Shown here in pieces: positions 1-8,350 of a stretch of 57,547 nt of DNA. Numbering within the stretch: the first letter of the stretch is position 1; the number at the start of each line of letters is the position of its first letter. The notes under the pieces are model-generated. The model saw only the letters and a program-made list of their open reading frames with translations. It did no database searches and was not told where the DNA came from. This DNA is from Phycisphaerae bacterium (GTDB taxonomy: Bacteria > Planctomycetota > Phycisphaerae > Phycisphaerales > Phycisphaeraceae): NCBI GenBank assembly GCA_030426385.1, contig JAUHYI010000021.1, positions 1 through 57,547 of the forward strand, read 5' to 3'. Position numbers and translations under genes: made by a program.

Positions 1-119
1 TGGTATCCACACAGATTGCAGGCAAAATATTGTCCCGCGAAATTCGCCCTGAAGATCAACAACAAATTATCAATCAATCACTGCAAGAACTAACAAGCAC
101 CATCGCCCCCAACAACTAA
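1..119 (+). CDS. atpF: F1Fo ATP synthase subunit b, C-terminal fragment
   Basis: The window opens inside this gene. Reading from base 3, the frame gives 38 residues ending in the TAA at 117-119, with the stretch QIAGKILSREIRPEDQQQII. This resembles the C-terminal part of the b-subunit peripheral stalk, where the A-G-K-I-L core is typical. The b subunit links the membrane sector to F1 and binds the delta subunit, whose gene follows directly. Only the tail is visible, so the membrane anchor and total length cannot be judged. The stop codon runs straight into a C-tract. The identification rests on the short homologous stretch plus gene order (b-delta-alpha). Confidence 0.8.
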   Translation, partial: VSTQIAGKILSREIRPEDQQQIINQSLQELTSTIAPNN

Positions 120-146
120 CCCCCCCCCCCCACTTTTCCTCTGCAA
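120..146 (+). repeat. C-tract element fused to atpF stop
   Basis: A run of about 13 C follows the TAA of atpF and continues as ACTTTTCCTCTGCAAG. It is one copy of the dispersed element CCCCCC-ACATTT-CCCCTG seen at many gene ends in this window. Confidence 0.6.
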
Positions 147-246
147 GTTTGAGGCGTTGTGGGTGGTCGGCCTGCGATGGTGTCGCAATAGTTTGTGCCA
201 GTGATCAGTTTGGATTTAGATTTATTTTTGGTATCGGAGTTTGCCA

Positions 247-840
247 GTGGCCACCCCAATAAACGGTAATCATCAACTCGGTGCATTGGAACTGGGCTAC
301 GCGCAGGCGTTGTTGGAATTGTCCGACGAGGCGAGCCAGTTCGATGCGATTGCAGAGGAAATGTTGCAACTGGGTGAGTTGCACGATGCGGAGCCTGATC
401 TGGGGCGACTGATTGATAGCCGAGTGATCAGCACGGCAGATCGCCGGGCGATTATTGAACGGCTGTTTTCGGGCAAAGTCAGCGACTTGACGTATCGCTT
501 CCTGATGGTGCTCAATGACAAGGATCGCTTGAGCCTGTTGCCAAAAATCGCACGGGCATACATGCAGTTGGTCAACAATCGTCGCGGGCATGTGAATGTT
601 GACGCGTATGTGGCCACGGCGTTGTCGGACGATCAGGCGAGCGCAGTCGCCAGTGGGATTGGAAACGCGATCGGAAAAACCGTCACGCTGTTGCAACATG
701 TGGATGCATCGCTGATCGGCGGTTTGAAAATTCAGATCGGCGATCGGCTGATCGATGGATCGGTCTCGGCCCAGTTGCGAAAAATTCAGAGCAGTATGAT
801 TGAAAAAGGTCGTGAAATGGCGCGGGCCGCTGTTTCGTAA
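247..840 (+). CDS. atpH: ATP synthase subunit delta
   Basis: Delta (OSCP-like) subunit of the F1Fo ATP synthase; it caps F1 and binds the b-subunit stalk. The protein has the expected size (about 197 residues) and layout: an N-terminal helical domain (ALELGYAQALLELSDEASQF), a middle with SRVISTADRRAIIERLF and LMVLNDKDRLSLLPKI, and the typical C-terminal motif DASLIGGLKIQIGDRLIDGS. The reading frame can start at a TTG at 241, but GTG at 247 is preferred because GGAG at 236-239 lies 7 nt upstream. It sits between atpF and atpA, as in most bacterial atp operons, with 126 nt to atpA. Confidence 0.95.
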   Translation: MATPINGNHQLGALELGYAQALLELSDEASQFDAIAEEMLQLGELHDAEPDLGRLIDSRVISTADRRAIIERLFSGKVSDLTYRFLMVLNDKDRLSLLPKIARAYMQLVNNRRGHVNVDAYVATALSDDQASAVASGIGNAIGKTVTLLQHVDASLIGGLKIQIGDRLIDGSVSAQLRKIQSSMIEKGREMARAAVS

Positions 841-965
841 AATTTTGTGTTGTGGCGATGACTCGCCCATGAATCAGGTCAACAGATAGAACCCCGTGAG
901 TCCTGAGCGACTAACCAGATTAACCCATACATGTTAGCCAGTGACAGTTTTTAGAGAGCCAAGCT

Positions 966-2510
966 ATGAAGATCAATACCGACGAAATTACCAGTGTTAT
1001 TAAGCAAGAAGTCAGCAACTACGCGACGCAATTAGAAGTCGCGCAGGTGGGCACGGTCATCGAAGTCGGTGACGGTATCGCTCGCGTGTACGGCCTATCG
1101 GAAGCGATGGCTGGTGAGATGCTTGAGTTCGAAGCTGAGAACGGTGAAACGATCATCGGCCAGGTGTTTAACCTCGAACAGGACACCGTCGGTGCGGTGC
1201 TGTTCGGCGATTACCTGAACATCAGCGAAGGCGCCCGCGTCAAAGCAACCGGCAAACTGCTGAGTGTGCCCGTGGGTGAAGCCATGCTCGGCCGAGTGGT
1301 CAACGGCATCGGTCAGCCGATCGATGGTAAGGGTCCATTGCAGGGCACCGAAGATAAATTCGTCGACATCATTGCTCCGGGTATCGTTGAACGTCAGCCA
1401 GTGAAACAGCCGATGCAGTTCGGCGTTAAGGCGGTTGACTCGATGGTGCCCGTGGGTCGCGGGCAACGCGAACTGATCATTGGCGATCGTAAAACCGGTA
1501 AGACAGCTGTGGCGATTGACGCGATCATCAACCAGAAACACACGCACAGCGGCAACCATCCTGATGGGCCTGTGTTTTGTATTTATGTGGCGGTGGGTCA
1601 GAAGGAATCGACGGTCGCCGGTGTGGTCGAGTCGCTGCGAGAAAACGGTGCGATGGATTACACCATTGTGGTCAGTGCCGCGGCATCCGATCCAGCCCCG
1701 ATGCAGTACATCGCCCCGTATGCCGGTTGCACGATGGGCGAGTATTTCATGTGGAAGGGCCAGCATGTGCTGATCGTGTATGACGATTTGTCCAAGCAGG
1801 CCACCTCGTATCGTCAGTTGTCGTTGTTGCTGCGTCGTCCACCAGGACGCGAAGCCTACCCCGGCGACGTGTTCTACCTGCACTCCCGCTTGCTCGAACG
1901 TGCGACAAAATTGTCGGATGAAAACGGCGGCGGTTCATTGACTGCCTTGCCGATTATTGAAACCCAGGAAGGTGACGTGTCGGCGTACATTCCGACGAAC
2001 GTGATTTCGATTACCGACGGCCAGATTTATCTCGAGCCGGAACTGTTTTTTGCCGGCGTGCGTCCTGCGATTAACGTGGGTATCAGCGTGTCGCGCGTGG
2101 GTTCAAACGCGCAGATCAAAGCGATGAAAGAAGTCGCTGGTACATTGAAATTGGACTTGGCTGCATTCCGTGAATTGGAAGCCTTTGCCCAGTTAGGTAC
2201 GGAACTCGACAAAGCCACGCAGAAACAATTGGATCGCGGTGCTCGCATGGTGGAGCTGTTGAAACAGCCACAGTACCAGCCCTTGGACGTGATCGATCAG
2301 GTGATCCAGATTTTCGCCGGTTCGAACGGATTCCTCGACGACGTGGCCCTGAGCAAGGTGCCTGCGTTTGCCGATAAATTAACCGAGTATTTCCAAGGCC
2401 CCGGCAGTGCGCTGCGTGACGAATTGGCCGAGAAGAAATCGCTCAAGGGCGAACTGACCGACAAGTTCAAGCAAGCCATCGGCGATTTCAAAAAACAGTA
2501 CCAGGGTTAA
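966..2510 (+). CDS. atpA: ATP synthase subunit alpha
   Basis: Non-catalytic nucleotide-binding subunit of the F1 hexamer. The 514 residues match the normal family length. The N-terminal beta-barrel region is [17 protein letters not shown]. The P-loop GDRKTGKT lies near residues 173-180, and Walker B (VLIVYDDLS) near 268-276. The alpha signature [14 protein letters not shown] follows, and the C-terminal helical domain is complete. GAGAG lies about 10 nt upstream of the ATG. Unusually, no atpG, atpD or atpC follows: the next gene, after 153 nt, is citrate synthase. The rest of F1 must be encoded elsewhere. Confidence 0.98.
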   Translation: MKINTDEITSVIKQEVSNYATQLEVAQVGTVIEVGDGIARVYGLSEAMAGEMLEFEAENGETIIGQVFNLEQDTVGAVLFGDYLNISEGARVKATGKLLSVPVGEAMLGRVVNGIGQPIDGKGPLQGTEDKFVDIIAPGIVERQPVKQPMQFGVKAVDSMVPVGRGQRELIIGDRKTGKTAVAIDAIINQKHTHSGNHPDGPVFCIYVAVGQKESTVAGVVESLRENGAMDYTIVVSAAASDPAPMQYIAPYAGCTMGEYFMWKGQHVLIVYDDLSKQATSYRQLSLLLRRPPGREAYPGDVFYLHSRLLERATKLSDENGGGSLTALPIIETQEGDVSAYIPTNVISITDGQIYLEPELFFAGVRPAINVGISVSRVGSNAQIKAMKEVAGTLKLDLAAFRELEAFAQLGTELDKATQKQLDRGARMVELLKQPQYQPLDVIDQVIQIFAGSNGFLDDVALSKVPAFADKLTEYFQGPGSALRDELAEKKSLKGELTDKFKQAIGDFKKQYQG

Positions 2511-2663
2511 CCCGATCAGGCTGAGCAACCCGATTAAGTCGAGCAAGCCAGTCAAGCCGAGGTTAATTTGTGATGATAAAGCACCCGTGTGCGGTCCATT
2601 TAGTAGCGATGCCGCGTAAAATAGAAGTGAATCAATAACACTATCCGTAGGAGTTTCCCACCC

Positions 2664-3977
2664 GTGAGCGACGCTGACAAAACCACCGACCCCAACGCCG
2701 AGACTGTAAAAGTTGAAATTGACGGCAAAACGTTGGAATTGCCGGTGGTGGTCGGCACCGAGGGTGAGCGTGGTATTGACATCACGAAATTGCGCGGGAC
2801 GACCGGCTACATCACGCTCGACCCGGGCTATCGCAACACCGGCTCGGTGACCAGCAACATCACCTTCATCGATGGTGAAAAAGGTGTGCTGCGTTATCGT
2901 GGCTACCCGATTGAGGAAGTGTGCCAGTCGTGCAGTTTCCTGGGGACGGCGTGGTTGTTGATCTATGGTGAATTGCCAACGCGTGAAGAACTCGATGAAG
3001 CCGAACGCATCGTGGCCGACAAGTCGATTGTCAGCCCGCATGTGTTGCACGCGATCGATGGGTTCCCGGATGATGCCCATCCGATGGCAAAGTTTTCCGC
3101 GATGATTCAGGCAGCCAGTTGCTATTACCCGGGCCTGCTCGATATGGATCCGTCCGACGAAACGCAATTCCGCATCGCCGCATTCGGATTGATTTCGCAA
3201 GCCCGTACGTTGGCCGCTGCCGGTTACCAGGATCAGGTCGGTGCCATGCCAGTCGCGCCTAAAAATGGTTTGGGTTACTGCGAAAATTTCCTGTACATGT
3301 TATTCAGCGGCGCAGACAATCCTGCTGAGTTGGATGAAGATGCCGCCGAAGCGTTGGATCTGATTTTTACCTTGCATGCCGACCACGAACAGAACTGTTC
3401 GACCTCGACGGTGCGCATGGTGGGCTCATCCGGGGCGAACCTGTTTGCCAGTTGCTCCGCAGGCGTCTCAGCCTTGTGGGGTCCACTGCATGGCGGGGCC
3501 AACGTGGCGGTCCTCGAACAGTTGACCGCGTTGTACGAAGGCGGCGTGAGCATTCCTGATTTCATGGAAAAGGTGAAAAAGAAGGAAGACAAGCTGTTCG
3601 GATTTGGCCACGGGGTGTATCGCAATTTCGACCCACGGGCGAAGATACTTAAATCATCGGCAGACAAAGTGTTGGCCAAGTTGGGCGTGGACGATCCGTT
3701 GCTGGATATTGCCAAGGAATTGGAAGCCACCGCATTGGCCGACGATTATTTCGTGTCGCGCAAGTTGTATCCGAATGTTGATTTTTATTCGGGCATCATC
3801 ATGCGAGCCTTGGGCATTCCAGAAAATATGTTCACGGTGATTTTTGCCATCGGGCGCATGCCGGGCTGGATCGCCCAGTGGAAAGAAGTCCGCGATCAGG
3901 ACTCGCGCATCTATCGTCCGCGTCAGATCTACACCGGGCCGGGCCTGCGCAAGGCCGAGTCGATCGAAAAGCGGTAG
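2664..3977 (+). CDS. gltA: Citrate synthase
   Basis: Condenses acetyl-CoA with oxaloacetate, the entry step of the TCA cycle. The 437 residues fit the type II, hexameric-size bacterial enzyme, including an N-terminal beta domain (VKVEIDGKTLELPVVVGTEG). Active-site regions are intact: HADHEQNCSTSTVR, the catalytic-His segment PLHGGANVAV near residue 275, GFGHGVYRNFDPR near 312, and the catalytic-Asp segment PNVDFYSGI near 369. The start is GTG at 2664 with GGAG about 10 nt upstream. It is co-directional with atpA but separated by 153 nt that lack an obvious terminator, so co-transcription is possible. The stop is followed immediately by a dispersed repeat. Confidence 0.97.
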   Translation: MSDADKTTDPNAETVKVEIDGKTLELPVVVGTEGERGIDITKLRGTTGYITLDPGYRNTGSVTSNITFIDGEKGVLRYRGYPIEEVCQSCSFLGTAWLLIYGELPTREELDEAERIVADKSIVSPHVLHAIDGFPDDAHPMAKFSAMIQAASCYYPGLLDMDPSDETQFRIAAFGLISQARTLAAAGYQDQVGAMPVAPKNGLGYCENFLYMLFSGADNPAELDEDAAEALDLIFTLHADHEQNCSTSTVRMVGSSGANLFASCSAGVSALWGPLHGGANVAVLEQLTALYEGGVSIPDFMEKVKKKEDKLFGFGHGVYRNFDPRAKILKSSADKVLAKLGVDDPLLDIAKELEATALADDYFVSRKLYPNVDFYSGIIMRALGIPENMFTVIFAIGRMPGWIAQWKEVRDQDSRIYRPRQIYTGPGLRKAESIEKR

Positions 3978-4027
3978 TTTTTTAGCCGCAGATGAACTCA
4001 GATGGACGCGGATGAACGCAGATAATA
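3978..4027 (+). repeat. Post-stop repeat (TTTTAGCCGCAGATG family), copy after gltA
   Basis: Directly after the gltA stop, TTTTTTAGCCGCAGATG is followed by direct sub-repeats of GATGxACGCxGATGAACGC. An inverted partner at 4299-4334 follows the convergent tyrS gene, so each gene carries its own copy at its 3' end. Confidence 0.8.
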
Positions 4028-4134
4028 ATTAAGCGTTATTCAAGCACGCAGGCAATCAATCATGATGGCCTGCGTTTTTTGTGTGTATATTTTGGCATAC
4101 CCCCAGTTGTACAGGCGAAATTTTCGCGCATGTG

Positions 4135-4278
4135 TAATACCAATCCCGGTAAAAACACTTGTGTGGTTTATCGTTAGCCGCCGCCTTTATGGCGGCGCGA
4201 CGGCGTATACTTGCCCCACGTTTCGCGCCGCCATAAAGGCGGCGGCTAACGCACGAGTTTTTACCGCGATTAGTATTA
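4135..4278. repeat. Palindromic MITE-like element, GTTAGCCGCC family, copy 1
   Basis: The 28-nt arms at 4173-4200 and 4223-4250 are perfect inverted repeats. Each arm is itself a hairpin (GCCGCC-tttat-GGCGGC). The outer ends TAATAC at 4135 and GTATTA at 4273 also pair, as do GGTAAAAAC and GTTTTTACC. No ORF of its own. It lies between the convergent gltA and tyrS genes. Confidence 0.8.
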
Positions 4279-4298
4279 CAAATGCGGATCGTATCAGC

Positions 4299-4334
4299 AT
4301 CGGCGTTCATCCGCGTCCATCTGCGGCTAAAAAA
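4299..4334 (-). repeat. Post-stop repeat, copy after tyrS
   Basis: On the minus strand this reads TTTTTTAGCCGCAGATGGAC and continues CGCGGATGAACGCCGAT, about 20 nt beyond the tyrS stop. It has the same orientation relative to its gene as the copy after gltA. Confidence 0.75.
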
Positions 4335-4355
4335 CCGGCCATACACAGAGATAGG

Positions 4356-5552
4356 TTATTTCGTAATGCGACACACACGGCGTTTGCCCACGCGCAGGAT
4401 GGCGGGGCTGTCGAGGGTGATCTGTGCTTTGGGGTCGGTGATTTTTTCATCATCCAGACTGACCGCTGATTGCTGGACGAGGCGACGGGCTTCGGAATTG
4501 GTGGAGGCGAAGCCCACGCGGGTGATGAGATTCAAAATCCCAATCGGCGATTCGTCGATGGTTTTGGTTTCCAAATCTTCGGGCAATTTGTTTTCACTGA
4601 AACGACGTTTGAATTCCTCGGCCGCATGGTTGGCGGCGTTGGGGTCGTGAAATTCCTCGACGATGACGCGGGCCAACACATCCTTGGCTTCACGGGGATG
4701 GGTTTGCTCGGGGTCGAGCAGGCTGGTGATGCGATCGGTTGAGAGCGGGGTGAGCAACTCGTAATAGTTGGACATCAGCTCGTCGGGGATGGACATGACC
4801 TTGCCATACATGTCGTTGGGCTGATCGCGGACCGCGACGTAATTGCCTTTTGATTTCGACATTTTTTGTGTGCCGTCGAGGCCGACGAGGATGGGCATGA
4901 CCATGACGACCTGGGGATCGAGATTGGATTTGCCCATGAGATCGCGGCCGCGCAGGTTGTTGAATGTCTGGTCGGTGCCGCCGAGTTCGACGTCGGCTTT
5001 CACGACGACCGAATCGTAGGCCTGCATGAGTGGGTACATGAATTCGGCGAGTTGGATTTCAGTGCCGTCGGCCATGCGTTTTTTGAAGTTATCGCGATGG
5101 AGCATTTGCTGGACGGTGAATTGGCCGGTGAGGTTGAGGACGTCGGCGAAATTGAGTTTGCCGAGCCACTCACTGTTGTAGCGGAGTTCGAATTTGTCGG
5201 GCGACAGATCGAGGATGGTGCCCGCCTGATCGAGATAGGTCTGGGCGTTTTGCTGAATGGCCGATTCATCGAGAACAGGGCGGGTGGCATCTCGGCCGGT
5301 GGGGTCGCCGATGCGAGCGGTGTAGTCGCCGATGATGAGGACAGCGGTGTGGCCCAGGTCCTGAAATTGTCGCATTTTCCGCAGAACGACCGAATGGCCC
5401 AGGTGGATATCCGGGGCCGTGGGGTCCATGCCGAGTTTGATGCGCAGCGGACGTTTGAGGGCGAGTTTGCGACGCAAATCATCGAGGCTGTAGGTCTGTT
5501 CGACGCCACGGAGCAGGTCGCGAAGGGGTTGGGGTTCAGCAATGTGAGACAT
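4356..5552 (-). CDS. tyrS: Tyrosyl-tRNA synthetase
   Basis: Class I aminoacyl-tRNA synthetase that charges tRNA-Tyr in the cytoplasm. The HIGH motif appears as HLGH near residues 50-53, and KMSKS as KMSKSKGN near residue 230. A C-terminal S4-like RNA-binding domain (FASTNSEARRLVQQSAVSLDDEKI region) covers about the last 60 residues. About 398 residues is normal for this clade. A TTG at 5570 could extend the protein by six residues, but ATG at 5552 (MSHIAEP) is the more natural start; neither has a clear SD. The gene converges on gltA and diverges from the M42 peptidase. Confidence 0.96.
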   Translation of the reverse strand: MSHIAEPQPLRDLLRGVEQTYSLDDLRRKLALKRPLRIKLGMDPTAPDIHLGHSVVLRKMRQFQDLGHTAVLIIGDYTARIGDPTGRDATRPVLDESAIQQNAQTYLDQAGTILDLSPDKFELRYNSEWLGKLNFADVLNLTGQFTVQQMLHRDNFKKRMADGTEIQLAEFMYPLMQAYDSVVVKADVELGGTDQTFNNLRGRDLMGKSNLDPQVVMVMPILVGLDGTQKMSKSKGNYVAVRDQPNDMYGKVMSIPDELMSNYYELLTPLSTDRITSLLDPEQTHPREAKDVLARVIVEEFHDPNAANHAAEEFKRRFSENKLPEDLETKTIDESPIGILNLITRVGFASTNSEARRLVQQSAVSLDDEKITDPKAQITLDSPAILRVGKRRVCRITK

Positions 5553-5637
5553 GGGGATATGATAACGCAATGGCGAGCGTGAGTCGTGAGTCGGGGCGCG
5601 GTTTGGGGGATGGATAGCCGATCACGTTTCGGTTTGC

Positions 5638-5675
5638 CAGGGGAAACGTGGGGGGGTGGGGGGTATAGTGGGGGG
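5638..5675 (-). repeat. G-tract element upstream of the M42 peptidase
   Basis: CAGGGGAAACGTGGGGGG is followed by two more G-runs ending right at the proposed ATG at 5676. It is the reverse complement of the CCCCCC-ACATTT-CCCCTG element found after stop codons elsewhere. Four G-runs make a G-quadruplex possible in the 5' leader. Confidence 0.55.
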
Positions 5676-6839
5676 ATGGATGATCAAACACGAGCGGTGC
5701 ATGAGCGGTGGTTGTTGGACGTGACGGGCTTGCCGACGGCAGCGGGTTGCGAACAGCATGTGATTGGTTGGGTTGAGGATTGGGTGGCCCGGCGTAAGAA
5801 CGTGACGATGCGGGTGGATCGCTATGGCAATCGGTTGTTAGCGGTGCGCGGTCGTGAGAAATCGGGACGCGCAGCGAAGCCAATTCTGTTTACCGCGCAT
5901 CTGGATCACCCCGCGTTTGTGGTGCGCGAGGTATTGGATGATCGGCAGGTGCGTGCGGATTTTCGTGGTGGTGTGGCAGACGAATATTTTGAAGGGTCGG
6001 CAGTGTGTTGGCACGCACCGGATCGCAGCGCGACGATGACGGGTAAGGTTGAGCGATTGGAAAAATCGCGCGATGCCAAGGGCGATGCGCAGGTGTTGAT
6101 TCGCTGGTCGCGTCGATGTGATGCGATAAGCGTGGGCGATATCGTGACGTGGAAAATTGGAATGCCTGTGATTCGGCGTGGTCGATTGCATGCCCCGGCA
6201 TGTGACGATTTGGCCGGTTTTTCCGCAGGATTAGCGGCATTTGATGTGCTGCGACGGAAACGATCGGGTGGCGATGTGCGGTTGTTATTGACGCGCAGCG
6301 AAGAGGTGGGATTCATCGGCGCGATCGGAGCGTGCAAGAATGGATTGATTCCGAAGTTGGCACGTGTGATCAATTTGGAAAATTCGAAAAGTTTTGCCGA
6401 GTCACCCATCGGCGCTGGGCCAATCGTGCGCGTCGGCGATCGGACCAGTACGTTTGATCCTGCGATGTTGTTGCGCATGTCACAGATTGCCGAGCAATTG
6501 CAAACGCACGACAAGACGTTTCGGTTTCAACGCAAATTGATGGCCGGTGGTACGTGCGAGGCATCCGCGTTTGCGGCGTATGGTTTTCAAGCGGCGTGTA
6601 TGTGTTTGCCGTTGGGGAACTATCACAACATGAACGAGGACAAAGGGAAGATTGATGCGGAGGTGATTGCGATGTCAGATTTCCATCAGTTGGTGGATTT
6701 GCTGGTGGCGATGGGAACTGGTTTTGATGAGCCGACTGGCCATGGTGGAAAAGGCAAAGGTGGTGCAGGTGGGGCGGGCGGAAATTTGCGCTCGCGGTTG
6801 GATGGTTTGTTTGAATCGCGACGTGAATTGTTGGGGTAG
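5676..6839 (+). CDS. M42-type metallo-aminopeptidase / M20-like peptidase
   Basis: Probable cytosolic di-zinc aminopeptidase of the M42 (glutamyl aminopeptidase/FrvX) family. Metal-ligand positions are recognisable in order: HLDH in FTAHLDHPAF, Asp in HAPACDDLAG, the catalytic Glu pair in RSEEVGF, an acidic position in VINLENS (usually Asp in the family, here Glu), and His in LGNYHNM. The upstream in-frame GTG at 5586 would add 30 unlikely residues, so ATG at 5676 (MDDQTRAVHERW) is chosen; 387 residues fits the family. The C-terminus has a Gly/Lys-rich linker (GGKGKGGAGGAGG). The substrate cannot be deduced. Confidence 0.82.
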   Translation: MDDQTRAVHERWLLDVTGLPTAAGCEQHVIGWVEDWVARRKNVTMRVDRYGNRLLAVRGREKSGRAAKPILFTAHLDHPAFVVREVLDDRQVRADFRGGVADEYFEGSAVCWHAPDRSATMTGKVERLEKSRDAKGDAQVLIRWSRRCDAISVGDIVTWKIGMPVIRRGRLHAPACDDLAGFSAGLAAFDVLRRKRSGGDVRLLLTRSEEVGFIGAIGACKNGLIPKLARVINLENSKSFAESPIGAGPIVRVGDRTSTFDPAMLLRMSQIAEQLQTHDKTFRFQRKLMAGGTCEASAFAAYGFQAACMCLPLGNYHNMNEDKGKIDAEVIAMSDFHQLVDLLVAMGTGFDEPTGHGGKGKGGAGGAGGNLRSRLDGLFESRRELLG

Positions 6840-7091
6840 GTCGCTACGAATTGCGAGGGAAGACGGCATAAAACGAGCAGTTGATACCGGTATGCGAGCC
6901 CAGCCTGGGTTGGGAGCGTAAGGCGCAAGGGCTGCGCGTGTTGGGCAAGGGTTGCGCTGGCGCAAGAAGTGCGTCACGCGCAAAAACCAGCGGTGAACGG
7001 CGATCGCTTGGTGCGGCGTGTTTTTGTAAGTCGTGAAATCGTAATGGTTAATAGGTTTTGGCGGGTGTGAGTGAAACACGTTCTTCGGGTT

Positions 7092-7106
7092 TGGCACCGA
7101 GGTTGC
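7092..7106 (+). promoter_or_regulatory. Sigma-54 promoter for the flagellar operon
   Basis: TGGCAC at 7092-7097, five bases, then TTGC at 7103-7106 match the -24/-12 consensus exactly in elements and spacing. It lies about 50 nt before the first ORF of the flagellar run, in a 315-nt gap that otherwise shows no gene. Sigma-54 (RpoN) with an activator commonly drives middle flagellar genes. Confidence 0.8.
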
Positions 7107-7154
7107 GTCTATGAAAAGCACGGCAGAGGTCCATTATGACCGAGCCAGGGACGA

Positions 7155-7514
7155 GTGTTTTTCATGCCAAAGCCATTATCACAATCCGTTGCCAGCATTC
7201 TGACGTTGCATCGTCAGGCCAATGAGCAAGCCCGGCTTGACCGGCGTGATGAAGCATCAGTGGGTGAAACATTGGTTCGTCTGGCCCGCCTGGCATCGAT
7301 GCGGCATACCTATGTGGCCAATGCCAATCGCATGTCCCCCAATCTATCGGAAACCCGCGATCACGCGGTCAGCAATCAGGGGCCGGTTACCCCTTCGGTA
7401 ACCCCATCAACCCAAAGCCCCGCAAGCCGGGTCGGCGACGGCACGGACGCCGTCGTTTCATCCATCTCACCTTGGCGTGCGATGCGATGGAATCACACGG
7501 AGGTGAGCCGATGA
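7155..7514 (+). CDS. Small conserved-context ORF preceding flgF
   Basis: A 119-residue frame (GTG at 7155, or ATG at 7164 giving MPKPLSQ) that I do not recognise. The first 55 residues are charged and helix-like (SVASILTLHRQANEQARLDR). The rest is Ser/Thr/Pro-rich and probably disordered. Its TGA overlaps the flgF ATG by 4 nt, and it starts about 50 nt after the sigma-54 promoter, which favours a real, translationally coupled gene. It could equally be a chance frame in the leader; I see no strong SD. Confidence 0.45.
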   Translation: MFFMPKPLSQSVASILTLHRQANEQARLDRRDEASVGETLVRLARLASMRHTYVANANRMSPNLSETRDHAVSNQGPVTPSVTPSTQSPASRVGDGTDAVVSSISPWRAMRWNHTEVSR

Positions 7515-8296
7515 ACTACGGCCTGTATGTTTCCGCTTCGGGCGTCCTGACCAATATGTATCGTCAGGACGTCTATGCTCACAATCTGTCGAACGCCAAC
7601 ACCGTCGGCTACAAGCCTGACGTGGCGACCGTTCAACAGCGCGATCCCGAAACGATTGAGGATCAGATATTCACCGAAGAGAGTCATGAACTGTTAGACC
7701 GTTTGGGCGGTGGTGTGTTTGCCGGTCCGCAGAGCATCAACTTTTCGGCGCAGCCTGCAGTGTCGACGGGCCGACCGCTTGACGTCGCATTGACAGGTCA
7801 GAACGAATTTTTCGCGGTACGTCATACCAATCCGCGCACGGGTGATAGTGAAGTTCGTTTGACGCGTGACGGTCGCTTCCATCGTAACGGTGAAGGTCAG
7901 TTGGTCGCCGCGGCCTCAGGTATGCCGGTGTTGGATGTGAATGACGCGCCGATCGAATTGGGCATCGATGCGAAGATCGATAACGCAGGCCGTATTGTTG
8001 AGAACGGCGAAGTTGTCGCTCAGATTCAAGTGGCATTGGTTAAAGATACGGATCGATTGGCCAAAGCGGGAACAGGGTTGTTCCGGGTGTATGGCAACAA
8101 TCCGAATGAAGCACGTCAGGTGTTGGATATGCCGTCGGTTGAGCCGGGCTTTTCGGAATCGAGTGGGGTTGATCCTATTAAAGCATTGATGCAGATGATT
8201 GCCGCGACTAAAGCAGTCTCCAGTAACGGCACCATGATTCGTTATCACGATTCGTTGATGGAACAAGCCGTCAACGTGCTCGGTCGTGTGTCCTGA
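7511..8296 (+). CDS. flgF: Flagellar basal-body rod protein FlgF-like
   Basis: Proximal rod component of the periplasmic flagellar axle. It has the N-terminal rod signature (SASGVLTNMYRQDVYAHNLS, then NANTVGYKPD) and the C-terminal coiled region (SSGVDPIKALMQMIAATKAV) shared by FlgB/C/F/G/E. The 261 residues and a central domain close to FlgG suggest FlgF. A strong SD (GGAGGTGAG at about 7499-7507) marks the ATG at 7511; an in-frame ATG-like start at 7472 lies inside the previous ORF. flgG follows after 54 nt. Confidence 0.9.
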   Translation: MNYGLYVSASGVLTNMYRQDVYAHNLSNANTVGYKPDVATVQQRDPETIEDQIFTEESHELLDRLGGGVFAGPQSINFSAQPAVSTGRPLDVALTGQNEFFAVRHTNPRTGDSEVRLTRDGRFHRNGEGQLVAAASGMPVLDVNDAPIELGIDAKIDNAGRIVENGEVVAQIQVALVKDTDRLAKAGTGLFRVYGNNPNEARQVLDMPSVEPGFSESSGVDPIKALMQMIAATKAVSSNGTMIRYHDSLMEQAVNVLGRVS

Positions 8297-8350
8297 TTGA
8301 TTTGATTCGCCGGACCAGGGTTCGGTTTTTATAAAGAAGAGGCAATTTGC

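Noticed and set aside
1095..1883. 262-codon antisense ORF in atpA
   Set aside because: Mirror of a strongly conserved gene; no family resemblance and His/Arg/Asp-skewed composition typical of antisense frames.
4866..5582. 238-codon plus-strand ORF opposite tyrS
   Set aside because: Antisense shadow; acidic, Val/Gly/Glu-rich with no motif.
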